From contig NZ_JAOWKX010000001.1 in assembly GCF_025751585.1 (NCBI RefSeq), positions 248,259-312,258 on the forward strand: a stretch of DNA of 64,000 nt, in the 5' to 3' direction. The notes beneath the pieces were generated by a model. The model worked only from the letters and a program-made list of their open reading frames with translations, had not been told where the DNA came from and searched no databases. A program made the translations under genes and the position numbers. This DNA is from Fluctibacter corallii. Its GTDB lineage: Bacteria > Pseudomonadota > Gammaproteobacteria > Enterobacterales > Alteromonadaceae. This document shows positions 39,601 to 47,334 of this stretch, in pieces (position 1 is the first letter of the stretch; each line of letters opens with the position of its first letter).

Positions 39601-42600
39601 GACTACCTCTTTACCTTCTACCGCAGATAAGGCGTGCCACCCATTGCCTGCTGCTTGCTCGTCTGATTTATAGTTAACGTACACACGTCCGTTTTCAAGT
39701 AGCGATGCAGTAATGTGCTTAAATGCCTCTTTGTTATAGTCAGCTTCACTCTCTTCTGAGACGATATGGCATAGCTTATCTTTGAACAGATAAACGTTAC
39801 GTTCATCGGCGAACACCGCATCTATGCCTTGCTCCATACCAGAACCAAGGTACATAAATCGCGGCTCATCGTTGAGCATCGTTAACGGTTTTGGATAACC
39901 AGATTCAACCTGCGCGTAAGACTTTCCTTCATAGCGGAAAATTTGCCCTCCAGACAGTAAATACGTATGGCGCGTGGGTGTTTCTTCTTGATCAACACTA
40001 GCGTCTTCGTCAATTTCACGCGAGGTAAGAATAAAGGCAGCATCAATTTTGTGCCCTTGCGCAATAGCATTGTCAGTGTTTTTCCAGAACGCGGAAATCG
40101 GAGACGGTGCGCTATCAACTAAATGGCAAAGTTCAGGATCGGCAAAGCATACAAATTTGTCGCCGCTGATAAGGTAGGTTTTGCCATCTTTACCCGCAAA
40201 TGCTGCATCAACGTGGTTAAACGGAAGATCTGGCCAACGGCTAGACAAAGTGTATGGCTCTGACCACCAGCGCGACATTTGCTCCTGATCAAACTCAACG
40301 ACGCGATCATCTTTAAACAGCAGGGTTTTGCCTGACAAAGTATTAAGCACAGCATCGACGCTATCGAAGCCTTGTGCGGTCAAACTGTCTGGTAAACTCC
40401 AGAACTGATCATCTTGCTCACGCGGAAACGTATCTACCTCGACGACATCAAAGATATTGCCGACCGGTTTAACGAGGGAGTCATTGTTGTCATCAATGTG
40501 GTCTACCTGGGTGTAATCAGACGTAGAGTAGCGCAAATAAACCGCCTGTTCGTCGCCTTCACCGCTATCTTTCATACCAAATAAGTAGGTTTTTCCATCT
40601 AATGCAAATGCAGCGTCAATACTGACTAACCCATGCCAGTCGTCACTGATTTTTCTTGGATAACCGCTGTCTGGCTTCGTGTAGTCTCCCTTTGAATATC
40701 GGAAATAATGATCGCTGGCAAACACATAGGTTGCCCCATCTAACGCAGTTAATGCCGCAGTAATGCCCTTACCATTGCGCCCTTTATTCGACATGTGCTG
40801 CGGTAGCTTACCCCAAACGTCTGACGTGCGAGAGCGCGTCACTTTCTCACCTATTATCTCAACGCAATATTCATCCTTAAACAGGTGAAGTGCCCCGTCA
40901 TCGTCTTTAAACGCTGCGTCTATGCCGTCATTAAAGTCGTCCGGTAAATCGGCAATGTGATCTGCAATCGTTTTGGGAAACCCATCAAGAATGCGAATGC
41001 CTTGATGCTCCAGACAGTCCATGTAAGCATAGACTTTGTTGCCCGAAAACAAGATGTTGCGACCTTCATCAGAATACGCGGCGTCAATATTGCCTATTTG
41101 AGATAAGTCGTGCTCTACCCGTCCCCAATGGCGGCTGATGTCTTTCACTACTGTGTCTTGTGAACTAATAAACGCGTGATCTTTAAAGAAATACGCGTGA
41201 CCATCAACCCCATGAAAAGCCGCATCTAAGGTGTGACCGAAGGCCTCTGGCCAAGCCACATCGACACCTTCGTTATGCCAGTGCGATGCAATTGATTTTG
41301 GATAGCCTTTATCAACGTATTGATAGGCAGCTGGGTTGCCCTCTCCCTGCTCCTGCTCCGCCGACATTGCGCCGTATCTGACGTATCGCCCTTGTGAAAA
41401 TAAGAAAAGCTGGCCTTTTTCATCGGTATAGGCCGCATCGATTGGCGGCAAATCGTCAAATTCGTTGCGCCCGTGACCGAATCCATTTTCGCGCTGTAAC
41501 CAAGTATCAGATCCACTCATCAGCACATAATAATGGTTACCACTCACAAGGTAATGGTTATCGAATCGGTCTGCAAACGCGGCATCTACTTTTAGATTAT
41601 GAACAGTATTATTTCCACTACCGTGCTGTTTGAACAAGGCCCGAATTGGATCGTCACGTAACACCGCGCGCAAGGCATTGCCATTTTCGGGATCAAGCTG
41701 TGCCAATTCTACCGTCTTGGCGTCGTTAGCACTCAAATTGCTGCCGTCAACCAGCGCGTAATCGGGGTATTGGTAAATCCAGTAATTGCCACCAGAAAAT
41801 AAGTACAGAAACTGTTGAGTCTCAAGCACTGCGTCAATGGTACTTACCTGTTCAGGCAGTACCAAATTTTCTGGAAATTTAGCCACCAAATCCTGGTCAT
41901 GAAAGGCAATATCGACTTCTTCATGCGACAGCTGAAGCTTGTCTGCTAACATGCCAAATTGTGAAATGCGTTTCATGGCACTGATAAACGCGGGGTCGTC
42001 AGGTAATTCAGTAATGGCATCGAAGATATCTGCTGTGGCAAACAGCGGTAGCATCCACGCTTTCACCACGGCTAATTGCTCACCAAACATCGCTTTGGTG
42101 ATTGTTGTCATACTTGTGCTGTCTAAGCCAAATATGCCTTTAAGGTGATTAAACAACGTTTGGTGCTGTTTATTTGCAAGTGCTTTTTCAATCGAAATAA
42201 TCTCATCAATTGTTGATTTAGTTCGCTTTGCAATGCCTTGCAACAAGAAGAATATGTCTTTGTTAAAGTCTTCAAAACCTGCAATGTTAAAGCCAACCAC
42301 ATTGTTAGAATCTAACAGGTATTCAAGTTTGTTTACCGGAATATGGCGTGTTTCTGTGAGTAGGTTTTTCTCTATTAAGCGAGACATCAACTCAGCAACT
42401 TCGTCAGCAAAAAACTTTTTCTCAAGCAGTGGGCGATCAGTAAGCTGGTATGCTTGTGCGTGTTTCACAATCTGCTTCATGCGCATGAAAACAGCACGCG
42501 TCGCCTGTGGATCAAAGTAATAACCCAACACCAAATTGGTGTGATTTTCCTCTTTCTCGAAAAACGTCACGGCATCGACGGTCAAGTAGTGGTTATCTAA

Positions 42601-45360
42601 AAACTGATGCTGCAAATCTTCAAAGGCCCAATGCGCCACCAGCCTCTCAGCCAGCAATGACATATCGTTGTTATCTACAGTAAGATATTGGCGCTGATGA
42701 CCCACTACTTTGTGCTGCAAAATGGCATGGATACGCGCTTGGTGTGCAAAAAACGGTAGCGCGAGTTTAAACTCATCTGCCGTTGTATTCAGTAATGCCA
42801 CCTTATTGATCAGCCGCTGAGATGCGTCTAAATACCCGTTAAACTGAAGATTCTCAATCAGATCATCAAGATCCTTTTCGTTTAATTGCAACTCATCGAA
42901 TACGCTTTTTGCGACAGGAAGCGCGGCCAACTCAAACTTCAACACCTGCTGATGCAACATCGTAAACACATCATACGTTAGCGCATTGATGTGTGTGTTG
43001 GTATCGAAGTTTTGGTAATTGTCATGCAGACTGAAAAACGCACTGTCTTTTATTTGCCCATCTTCACTGATGTAATGGTTAAACATCAGATTGTCATACA
43101 GTTCCTCATACTCGGCATCGGTCAGTGGTGCAGACAACTCAAGCTGGCGCAAGTCTGATGGGTATACATGAATAATGACGTTTTCAACGTCTTCTGCCTG
43201 GCTTGCTCCTTCTTGATAAAGTGCATGTATTTTTTGGAACAGCGGATAAGCCAACGCGCTGAAATCGGTTTCTAGATAAAATTCATCTTCTTTTTCAGGC
43301 AAATTTTGAATCAATATGCTGCCGTTACCGTCAACAAGGCCTCTAAAAACCAAATTACGATGAATTTTGTCTTTGACACTTTGCTCAACACCCAATCCCA
43401 TGAAATCTTCATATTCAACATGGGCCATCGCGTGAATCGCGCGCTGCGCTAAAGCGGTTGATTGGGCCTTATCATCATCCGCCAAATACAATAAATGGGG
43501 GTGAGCAGTATTACGCTGGTGCACAAGGTTTCGAAAAATCACGCCTGCGGCGCGAGCATCGAATTCACCTTTTTGAAACGTTTTCTCATCAATACGAAGG
43601 GGTTTGAAAGCTGCGTGTAGCGCATGTAATTGGCTAATCAGTTGTTTATCTGCATCTTCAGATTCCGCCGAATGATGATGGTCACCTGAGGCGATTTTCC
43701 ATAACTCTTGCGCAGAAAAATCATGAGCGCGCATCCACGTTGTTAACGCAATAAGCGTTTGTAAAAGCCATATTTTATCGTTCAGGTTGTCACCTTGAAA
43801 TAGTGTCAACGCGTGATTTGATGAGGGCTTAAATGTGACAAAACAGTCATGCTGAACAAACGTATCTAAACTATAGTCTTGCTCGATTAGATCAAACAGG
43901 ATGAATAAATCGTCGTAGCTGATATCTAACGCTGAAGACAAGCGTGTAAAGCGGTATAAAAGGTTTAATAGCGCAACTTTATTGCCGGTATTCTCCCAAA
44001 GGGCTTCATCTTGATCTCTTGCTTTCAGTGCTTGCAAAATAGTGGCTACGCCATTTTTGGGGAGTTTTAGTGCATGCTCAACCCGTTTGCGGAACGCTTC
44101 ACTCGATTGTGTTAAAATGCCACTGGAATAGGTAAGTTCTTCATACTCGGCTGACAGATACTGATGCGGAACAACATGGTTACCTTTAATATAGCTCCCT
44201 TCTTGTTTTACGCAGCGATTGTTAAACGTGGTGTTAAATAAATCTTGCGGAAGTTCACTGTCGCCATGTCCGACTTCATTCATGTTCGTAAGTAACGCCA
44301 TGACCTCTTCAAACGTCACGCTGAGCTTCTGCTTAAGTTCTTTTATCGCAGCAAAGATGCGGAAGGATTGCGTTGTTTTAACCTCTTCGGATTCGCCATT
44401 CAGTTTACCCAATGGCGCTTTATATGCTAAATGGCGCAGCACCCTATCTACGTCTGTGAACGTTGTACCGATTTTTTTGGCTAAACGAACACTTCGATGC
44501 ACTCGCGCTAACCATTTTTCTGTGAGTGATGTTTGAGTTGTATTTTTTAAAAGCAACGTGGTTTCGGTATTATTTAATCCCACGTACGTATCTATGTTTC
44601 CCGAATGCTGGTTAATATAGAACAAAGCTCTGGCATGCGCTTCAGACTCATGCGTATTCTGATCTAACAACTCTCTGAGCTCGGCGGGCGTCAATCCGGT
44701 TTTACTTAAAAATGTTGGCACATTGGCAATTTTCTGCGAAAAATCATTGTTATCTAAACCTTCATCAAATCCATACCGAGGTTTTATTTCATTGATATCG
44801 AAATCTTGGGCAAGCTCTGTCCACTCTGAGTCAGATAACCCCAACGACTCTCTCACTATCACATCTTCATTCCATTCGGTTGCGAATAGTTTATGGAATT
44901 GTTCTGCTGATACGCCCAGATACTTAAGGTGTAGCTTAAGCTCCTCATTGGATAAATCGAATGGGGTATGCGTTGGATAATTCGCGTTTAATAGCTGATG
45001 TGAAAATACCCCTTCTTTAATCGTTTCACCGCCTTCATTGGTGGTTTCTTTGTCAAGTTTTGTTTCAAGCACTTCATTAACAATGGTTAAGTACGGCACT
45101 AAGGTATAGGTATTTTCTTCGTTGAGTAAGCGCGCTCGAATGTCTTGCCTACGATTATCGATAATCGCCATACTCTTAGAGTCTGGACTATCTTCAGCAG
45201 TAGAGTCTGTTTCCTTTACTGTGGCGAATTCATCATCCATAAGTTGCAGAAGGTCGGCCATATAGGCCGCGGGAGAATAGACAGACCGAGAGTCATCCCC
45301 CTCTTTAAAATCGAGATCACCAAAAATATCCTGATAGTCATAAAGATTGTCGTTGCGCAT
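30655..45360 (-). CDS. Giant Tc-toxin A-like protein with about 30 hemopexin-like repeats
   Basis: About 4901 aa from the ATG at 45360 (an in-frame GTG at 45372 adds 4 residues; neither has a strong ribosome site). N-terminal VRP1/TcA-type helical region (SPAAYMADLLQLMD near 30; LSKTGLTPAELRELL near 220). About 24 hemopexin-like units span roughly 1175-2550 (pattern DAAF...YLF...YVRYS...GYPK), and some six more lie near 3170-3590. TcA parts resume with an ABC-toxin/neuraminidase-like region (about 2770-2900, VFLYPENYIRPELRD), a coiled-coil and hydrophobic pore-type segment (about 4290-4550) and a C-terminal TcB-binding-type domain (KGSCVFRLSEELFDHDFPGHY). Ordinary TcA is about 2500 aa. TcA forms the pentameric translocation channel. 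No signal peptide is seen, fitting release by lysis. No tcB or tcC gene is in the window. Confidence 0.88.
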   Translation of the reverse strand: MRNDNLYDYQDIFGDLDFKEGDDSRSVYSPAAYMADLLQLMDDEFATVKETDSTAEDSPDSKSMAIIDNRRQDIRARLLNEENTYTLVPYLTIVNEVLETKLDKETTNEGGETIKEGVFSHQLLNANYPTHTPFDLSNEELKLHLKYLGVSAEQFHKLFATEWNEDVIVRESLGLSDSEWTELAQDFDINEIKPRYGFDEGLDNNDFSQKIANVPTFLSKTGLTPAELRELLDQNTHESEAHARALFYINQHSGNIDTYVGLNNTETTLLLKNTTQTSLTEKWLARVHRSVRLAKKIGTTFTDVDRVLRHLAYKAPLGKLNGESEEVKTTQSFRIFAAIKELKQKLSVTFEEVMALLTNMNEVGHGDSELPQDLFNTTFNNRCVKQEGSYIKGNHVVPHQYLSAEYEELTYSSGILTQSSEAFRKRVEHALKLPKNGVATILQALKARDQDEALWENTGNKVALLNLLYRFTRLSSALDISYDDLFILFDLIEQDYSLDTFVQHDCFVTFKPSSNHALTLFQGDNLNDKIWLLQTLIALTTWMRAHDFSAQELWKIASGDHHHSAESEDADKQLISQLHALHAAFKPLRIDEKTFQKGEFDARAAGVIFRNLVHQRNTAHPHLLYLADDDKAQSTALAQRAIHAMAHVEYEDFMGLGVEQSVKDKIHRNLVFRGLVDGNGSILIQNLPEKEDEFYLETDFSALAYPLFQKIHALYQEGASQAEDVENVIIHVYPSDLRQLELSAPLTDAEYEELYDNLMFNHYISEDGQIKDSAFFSLHDNYQNFDTNTHINALTYDVFTMLHQQVLKFELAALPVAKSVFDELQLNEKDLDDLIENLQFNGYLDASQRLINKVALLNTTADEFKLALPFFAHQARIHAILQHKVVGHQRQYLTVDNNDMSLLAERLVAHWAFEDLQHQFLDNHYLTVDAVTFFEKEENHTNLVLGYYFDPQATRAVFMRMKQIVKHAQAYQLTDRPLLEKKFFADEVAELMSRLIEKNLLTETRHIPVNKLEYLLDSNNVVGFNIAGFEDFNKDIFFLLQGIAKRTKSTIDEIISIEKALANKQHQTLFNHLKGIFGLDSTSMTTITKAMFGEQLAVVKAWMLPLFATADIFDAITELPDDPAFISAMKRISQFGMLADKLQLSHEEVDIAFHDQDLVAKFPENLVLPEQVSTIDAVLETQQFLYLFSGGNYWIYQYPDYALVDGSNLSANDAKTVELAQLDPENGNALRAVLRDDPIRALFKQHGSGNNTVHNLKVDAAFADRFDNHYLVSGNHYYVLMSGSDTWLQRENGFGHGRNEFDDLPPIDAAYTDEKGQLFLFSQGRYVRYGAMSAEQEQGEGNPAAYQYVDKGYPKSIASHWHNEGVDVAWPEAFGHTLDAAFHGVDGHAYFFKDHAFISSQDTVVKDISRHWGRVEHDLSQIGNIDAAYSDEGRNILFSGNKVYAYMDCLEHQGIRILDGFPKTIADHIADLPDDFNDGIDAAFKDDDGALHLFKDEYCVEIIGEKVTRSRTSDVWGKLPQHMSNKGRNGKGITAALTALDGATYVFASDHYFRYSKGDYTKPDSGYPRKISDDWHGLVSIDAAFALDGKTYLFGMKDSGEGDEQAVYLRYSTSDYTQVDHIDDNNDSLVKPVGNIFDVVEVDTFPREQDDQFWSLPDSLTAQGFDSVDAVLNTLSGKTLLFKDDRVVEFDQEQMSRWWSEPYTLSSRWPDLPFNHVDAAFAGKDGKTYLISGDKFVCFADPELCHLVDSAPSPISAFWKNTDNAIAQGHKIDAAFILTSREIDEDASVDQEETPTRHTYLLSGGQIFRYEGKSYAQVESGYPKPLTMLNDEPRFMYLGSGMEQGIDAVFADERNVYLFKDKLCHIVSEESEADYNKEAFKHITASLLENGRVYVNYKSDEQAAGNGWHALSAVEGKEVVAIPATPDIFDDAPDTMPKTALNTLSAVLQGTDGNTYFFDKTTCYNHLLNTHYDIDKEWGRANNPIKSTGHLDTGFVGRDGVTYVFADDMCYAYSSLNGLMEMQAKLDEPPMPIAEFWGPLRSVAAAFVWEKKTYLFEHADAFGHARYLVFETDDYQHETPQLKHSQHPCLWEMGDAQKQLGFADYDCMFIQGENAIFVKDKQFVRYHIDENNWSYPKDLTLLFPTLTFNKTTFKGVSNIIQGPESEMYFISHACFQKWEKTNTGDAEIYPVNQYWGLLDNPLSDGVDATLVHEGVTYLFSKDHYVRYSSADYRTVDEGYPKRIHIDLTKEIPFKGMGKAFQYALDTLAASHGNVRIRAAHTNPRNTYVLVNDQLFVGANAHTYSLAVAAIGETDNHFSQTGMVDAAVTLPAMSPSDKGTTYLFSGDQYVRYSEGHYNYVDAGYPKSISEFSDTEGVLQALPEQFHDDIEAAFVYRDELWLYKQGESWGTVSGRQQIAWGKVKNRFKEARNAGEIADHSIDGAYTDGYGRLYVFKHDQYVRYTDTATLFTDDDDAPRYFDDGYPKSIDEHEAHVPRGLYMQSVNNEDGESSDVNTETPPITPTDGLSSVFRFENRIFFVRDKQYVHNPLGSHDCHRFNTPLLFTERFARASDYLLRDIKLISQFAKLNKQYSGGDVSLAQLVSRHHQHDEPYWALSDMFGFEKEDIRWLKEKHAFLQSPTNDVERRFDVELIIRIYHILSTLQSIDVGAQRAYSDAWYPLYGGNAQPSYATRRKVAKVFNQWLFGQGCDDNFAALKDQLVRELNTIKRDALVPYAISQLDGIDDARDLYEALLIDVQMENEASTSRIKEATMALQLFFHRYFMQLESVSLSGETPANKAERVDSLKDKWEWMQNYRVWEANRKVFLYPENYIRPELRDTKTPPFVTLEQDVNQGEINDDNMQKVFKTYLDEYTEVSRLKIGGGYLYEEDALESQAVNKKLVLFGHTKSDPVRYYYRFGNFLAGETQNDSWESWLPVNIPIEAERVYPVYAFNRVFVFWAKVDVVPPNSNRATFSESEEDGKKTYENESNSVTQTVSIYYSYYNLNKEWIQPQKLITVFERDDWGGALTDVLLSNKGINDVKLSVELASLLNNKEHEHIRVVCQYLDDAQFTSNRRDATPFVKAFGLTPELYSVEETELTPSAISNQNGKALFRRLFDEGDIEEKNVVSLNTGAGTTDAPWICYDHKGGGFLCKPRTKALGDANSPLVIENNAHNLPSNINVDAAFSVDNTPYYISGSHYYTQSGETLSAPQSTQRFAVTGSDTFFNRVQAAFELGGKVFLLDDDVCVKYANFGNANEKLKIEASGENTLAGLLSLLGFDNANATLKIDEESIDPTEYRIVAAYGERDGVVAYLLDRENSKSHSVRVNTVTKEVEAYQFIPEQNGRWYAAINTSFSGVKDGKIGFDRNEIFWKPETDSNIQVGRKRISKTIHAALYVNGVLYLFSQGEYIAFAPANVTEIVNAVARWSNKKNINTTWLKEKAESQFDANAIRATYVLDNQLYLLNDTQVHCFAIADGKVSTTPKEGYPQSLPSAMRHKVSAAFTLKDANGERAAYVVCGDHYYRYPSGLSPHLVQSPKPIKGNISNIPATFQNNITAALNTQEDGKDVLYLLSQMNGQTNGHYVRYSDDTAMPYTQEDIDYEIVRLTSSTAKELNKRLFAKGMKGLLQLATQSIDETPSFSRGVSSATNIQVNNSVKVLPENNYLDFDSANGMYYWEIFFHAPFYIAQRLNAEQKFEMAKQWYEHIYDPTRGAKHWKFLPFIDGNTEGLVSQATAAVNAYNAQFGSNSIENFLSNDASEFQAQLNALSPEHVYVNVTRAEIKAKIEATWPDLSSGGTTEEAWKDALVAIRDSGASADDSVMIVSSLSVLTGLQTEANTFTGSKRNDALIVVNHLRYRKLSHELETANKRVGDIAKAAEDQLKLEPHKEVVRLFHADLNEEFGIILNSDNVLDTMQARFDTFKPQLAKEYRDSFAGLKHYIEQTYAGNTDIAPLDGNALAKLDVVVQRIDTPAANQFHALFQLVKWLYNPSILLSSLNALRSMGMVSNYSQNLSNFAVLGLNGEDFANFRNRFNDEYNAMFSEVTKTLSAGNALSGAITPVIDALAVIEGHLDNADLQRASVQQLDKYLHDPFDPHAIAGLRPIAYQKAIVMNYIDNVLDWGDMLFRQYTRESINEARMLYVLAYDLLGKKPDNMGKVVLSDDKAFNDLNHFTSDTIQDYDFLIDLENSSTINSRYDSLKSDGTVHDSITNPYFYVPENRLFSDYWTRVEDRLHKIRNSLNIEGKKQPLPLFQPPIDPMALVNAVAAGGSIGEALAMLNTEVPHYRFSYMLDKAKAYTDKLSQFGGELLGTIEKHEAEELEMLHNQQEATILQLNRQIKDDQITDAEANIRNLEKSLQSAKHKVTTYETRIEKGLIGEEETQVDLNIASTALMGVGALMKISGAVAYALPEAYAGPFIVGVSTGGRNVGDFLDKSSDALETSGDALSTGGEIAAIYAQFNRSKEDWELEKELAEYEVEQTEQQLISAKMQHAIAMREKQIHEQDIKHNRSIATFMKNKFSNQHLYQWMSSQLSGLYYQSYKMAHDIAMQAQKAFQFETATPEKEVNYIGGSYWDSRRKGLMSGSKLGHDLAMMEKAYMEQDSRALEITKSISLLAHDPLAYMELKTKGSCVFRLSEELFDHDFPGHYNRQVKTISLAFDIGEGKHINATLTQLNNRVLMSPDINGVKHLLESKGQPPMSIRSDWRANQQIALSHVDQYTENNGMFELRYDNERYLPFEGTGAVSLWKLDINGKAGSYNPNELLDVTIKLRYTAEQGGEAFASAVRGALKPYTTSAFLDLAYSFPDAWQAFMQSDSQSMTVTVPRSLFPNMSGGQIQGIYTRYEVEGEQGVSLILNDEHKLPNERFVEISNMTIARDGSQWTFTTKGDKQKLKNVEMILLYNAKT

Positions 45361-45459
45361 AACATTGTTCACTTAGTAGTTTACTTCTTTGCCCTATTCT
45401 TAAAAAAGGCTAAAAATTTAATAATTCGCTTGAATAGCCAAAACGTTTTAATATTTAAT

Positions 45460-45891
45460 TTAATGTACTTTCAGCTGCTTAATATGAAGTTCATTCTTTT
45501 GAATTGAATTAATATAGTTTAAAAGGATCTGACTTCTTATCGCCTTTGCTTTTTTAAACACCTTAAGTGCGTAACCGTCATCCTTATTTTTAAAAGCAGA
45601 CTTACACTTCTCTAGAAAAACGTCTTTTGACATAGCCGCCACTTGAATAGATGAATGAACATTGACTAACAGTAAGGATTTAGCTACCTCTAAATCTTCT
45701 TCACCTAACATTCTTACAATACGTTGATAGGCCTTTACTAACTTAATAGCCTCATTAGAATCGATTTCGCCAAAATCAACCAATTCACGCGTGGATTTTT
45801 TTCCTAGATCAATCGTCGACCAATCCACACTTGGGTTACTCTCTATAATAGATTCAAGACCAGCTACATTAATATTCTCTTCAATACCCAT
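45460..45891 (-). CDS. Small helical protein resembling a detached TcA N-terminal module
   Basis: 143 aa from the ATG at 45891. The frame is open further upstream to 46032, but that stretch crosses a terminator hairpin and looks non-coding; GGGTG lies just before 45891. The protein is helical, with a pattern (LVKAYQRIVRMLGEEDLEVA, then HSSIQVAAMSKDVFLEK) like the solenoid repeats of VRP1/TcA N-termini, which read L-LQR-hydrophobic, S-A-I-MS-F. It sits 99 nt upstream of the giant gene on the same strand. It may be a split-off domain or a chaperone that binds the giant's N-terminus. The similarity is judged by eye. Confidence 0.7.
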   Translation of the reverse strand: MGIEENINVAGLESIIESNPSVDWSTIDLGKKSTRELVDFGEIDSNEAIKLVKAYQRIVRMLGEEDLEVAKSLLLVNVHSSIQVAAMSKDVFLEKCKSAFKNKDDGYALKVFKKAKAIRSQILLNYINSIQKNELHIKQLKVH

Positions 45892-45902
45892 AAGACACCC
45901 AT

Positions 45903-45927
45903 AAAAAAACCCAGCGAATGCTGGGTT
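45903..45927 (-). terminator. Intrinsic terminator in the leader of the TcA-like transcription unit
   Basis: On the minus strand an 8-bp perfect stem AACCCAGC/GCTGGGTT with a 4-nt loop runs into a T7 tract (complement of 45903-45909). It lies between the 161-aa gene (ends 46043) and the start at 45891, so it blocks transcription into the giant gene unless overridden. It is a natural target for the Q-like antiterminator encoded upstream. Confidence 0.85.
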
Positions 45928-46042
45928 AAAGATAAAAAAGCAGCCAGTAAAAGTGATTATTTGTAATTTTAAAATGTTAATATGAAGTAAATTAACAGGA
46001 GAAAATAAAATTACCTGGCTGCTTGAAACCAATTATTTCTTA

Positions 46043-46528
46043 TTACGCAAATGCTCTATTATCACTGTCACTGCCTTCAGATAGTCGACGCAATAGGTCG
46101 TCAGGCAATGTTTTCCCTATTGTGGTTAGCATTTGGTTCTCACTAAAACCCGCACCCTGAGGGACCTCTTGGCTAGCTTCGTAGTGAGGCTGCGCCTCTA
46201 CAACGTCGTCGTCGCTTTCAATAAACTCAACAGGTCTTTCTTCATCGATCATCATGTTACTTTTTTCAGTTTGAAGCTGTTCGTTAATCTTCCCAACTAG
46301 CTCGAAAACATCTACAAATGGGCGTTTAATAATGGCAGAAAGTGCTTTTTCTGATTGTTCCTTCGTTAATTTAACAGTAAAGAAATCAATAGCATCGCTT
46401 TGTTCAACCTGCTTCTTCAATTTATCAATTGTAAAATAAACATCTTTATAAACCATTTCAGACATTGCAGAAATAAGCAGTTCAGCTTCTCTACCGTTTA
46501 TTTTCACATTTAAATCAATTTCACTCAT
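46043..46528 (-). CDS. Acidic small protein upstream of the TcA-like gene, unknown function
   Basis: 161 aa from the ATG at 46528; AAGGAT five nt upstream picks this start over the open extension to 46567. The N-terminal half is compact and helical (AELLISAMSEMVYKDVYFTIDKLKKQ; EKALSAIIKRPFVDVFELVGKINEQ). The C-terminal half is acidic and probably disordered (VEFIESDDDVVEAQ), ending in LPDDLLRRLSEGS. The two helical stretches look like a duplicated unit (hydrophobic, then DVYF or DVFE, then K-rich). No family is recognised. It is the first gene after the Q-like region and is followed by a terminator, so it could be made without the toxin, for instance as a chaperone or regulator. Confidence 0.7.
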   Translation of the reverse strand: MSEIDLNVKINGREAELLISAMSEMVYKDVYFTIDKLKKQVEQSDAIDFFTVKLTKEQSEKALSAIIKRPFVDVFELVGKINEQLQTEKSNMMIDEERPVEFIESDDDVVEAQPHYEASQEVPQGAGFSENQMLTTIGKTLPDDLLRRLSEGSDSDNRAFA

Positions 46529-46782
46529 AAATACATCCTTAAATTTTAATTTTATTTCGACACACAATTCTTAGCATGGGTTTATTTAATTAAATTTTGA
46601 CTCAGGAAACAAACGATTCTGGAAATTAAATAATTTTTTTTCAAAAAATTATGGATATTTTACACACCAATCAAAAAAAGAAATAGGTAGAGATAGGGAT
46701 ACTGGTAAAGATAGAAATAAATTACGTGTAGGGATAGTAAGAAGACATCTGCCTCGCAACATAATGATGCGAGGCGGGAACA

Positions 46783-47334
46783 TCAGTTAAATTGACGTTT
46801 AAGGTGGGTGTGAAGCTGATCTTCTAATTCATAGATGTGTTGCAATAAAAAGTCTAGGCGAGATTTCCAATGCCGCTCCCAACTACTTGGAGATATTTCA
46901 GCGATTGACGCACGTTGACGACCACTCAATACCATCGCGCCAGTCCCTCTGCACCTGCCGCATTCTTCAGTGGAAAAAGCATAGTTACGTGAGGTAATCA
47001 CACTGCCTACACCTTTGCACTTTTTACAGGTAACGCCGTACACTCCCTCCAGCATCATGAGTTGCGCCAGACCGTTGGCACTCTTTAGGCCTTGCGACCA
47101 ATTTTCTCGGCTTGCGCAATGCTCAATATAGCTTTCAAGATATTCAGTGAGCTTTGATGCTGCCGCATTATCATCACAGTACTTTGCCAAACCGAAGTAC
47201 GACGCAGGTTTTGATAACCCTTTGAATCCTAATGCAGCAGCGACATCACTTCGCGTAATCTGTTGTCTTCCTGCACCGACAGAGTCTAAACTGACTCCGT
47301 GTGGAACCAGTTTGTTAAGTAGTGACGTACTCAT
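46783..47334 (-). CDS. Phage Q-like antitermination protein with CxxCxGxG zinc motifs
   Basis: 183 aa. Residues 103-130 hold two CxxCxGxG motifs (CKKCKGVG with Cys103/106 and CGRCRGTG with Cys125/128), then an HTH-like C-terminus (GRQRASIAEISPSSWERHWKSRL). This matches an uncharacterised prophage family (TIGR02642-type) reported to resemble lambda Q, which binds near late promoters and makes RNA polymerase ignore terminators. It overlaps the preceding small gene by 4 nt (ATGA at 47331-47334). No phage structural genes are present, so it has probably been recruited to control the toxin/lysis block, whose internal terminators lie downstream. Family placement is from memory of motifs. Confidence 0.75.
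   Translation of the reverse strand: MSTSLLNKLVPHGVSLDSVGAGRQQITRSDVAAALGFKGLSKPASYFGLAKYCDDNAAASKLTEYLESYIEHCASRENWSQGLKSANGLAQLMMLEGVYGVTCKKCKGVGSVITSRNYAFSTEECGRCRGTGAMVLSGRQRASIAEISPSSWERHWKSRLDFLLQHIYELEDQLHTHLKRQFN

Noticed and set aside
45892..46032. N-terminal extension of the 143-aa protein (hydrophobic, could be taken for a membrane segment)
   Set aside because: The stretch contains a terminator hairpin with a T tract; the ATG at 45891 with its own ribosome site is the better start.
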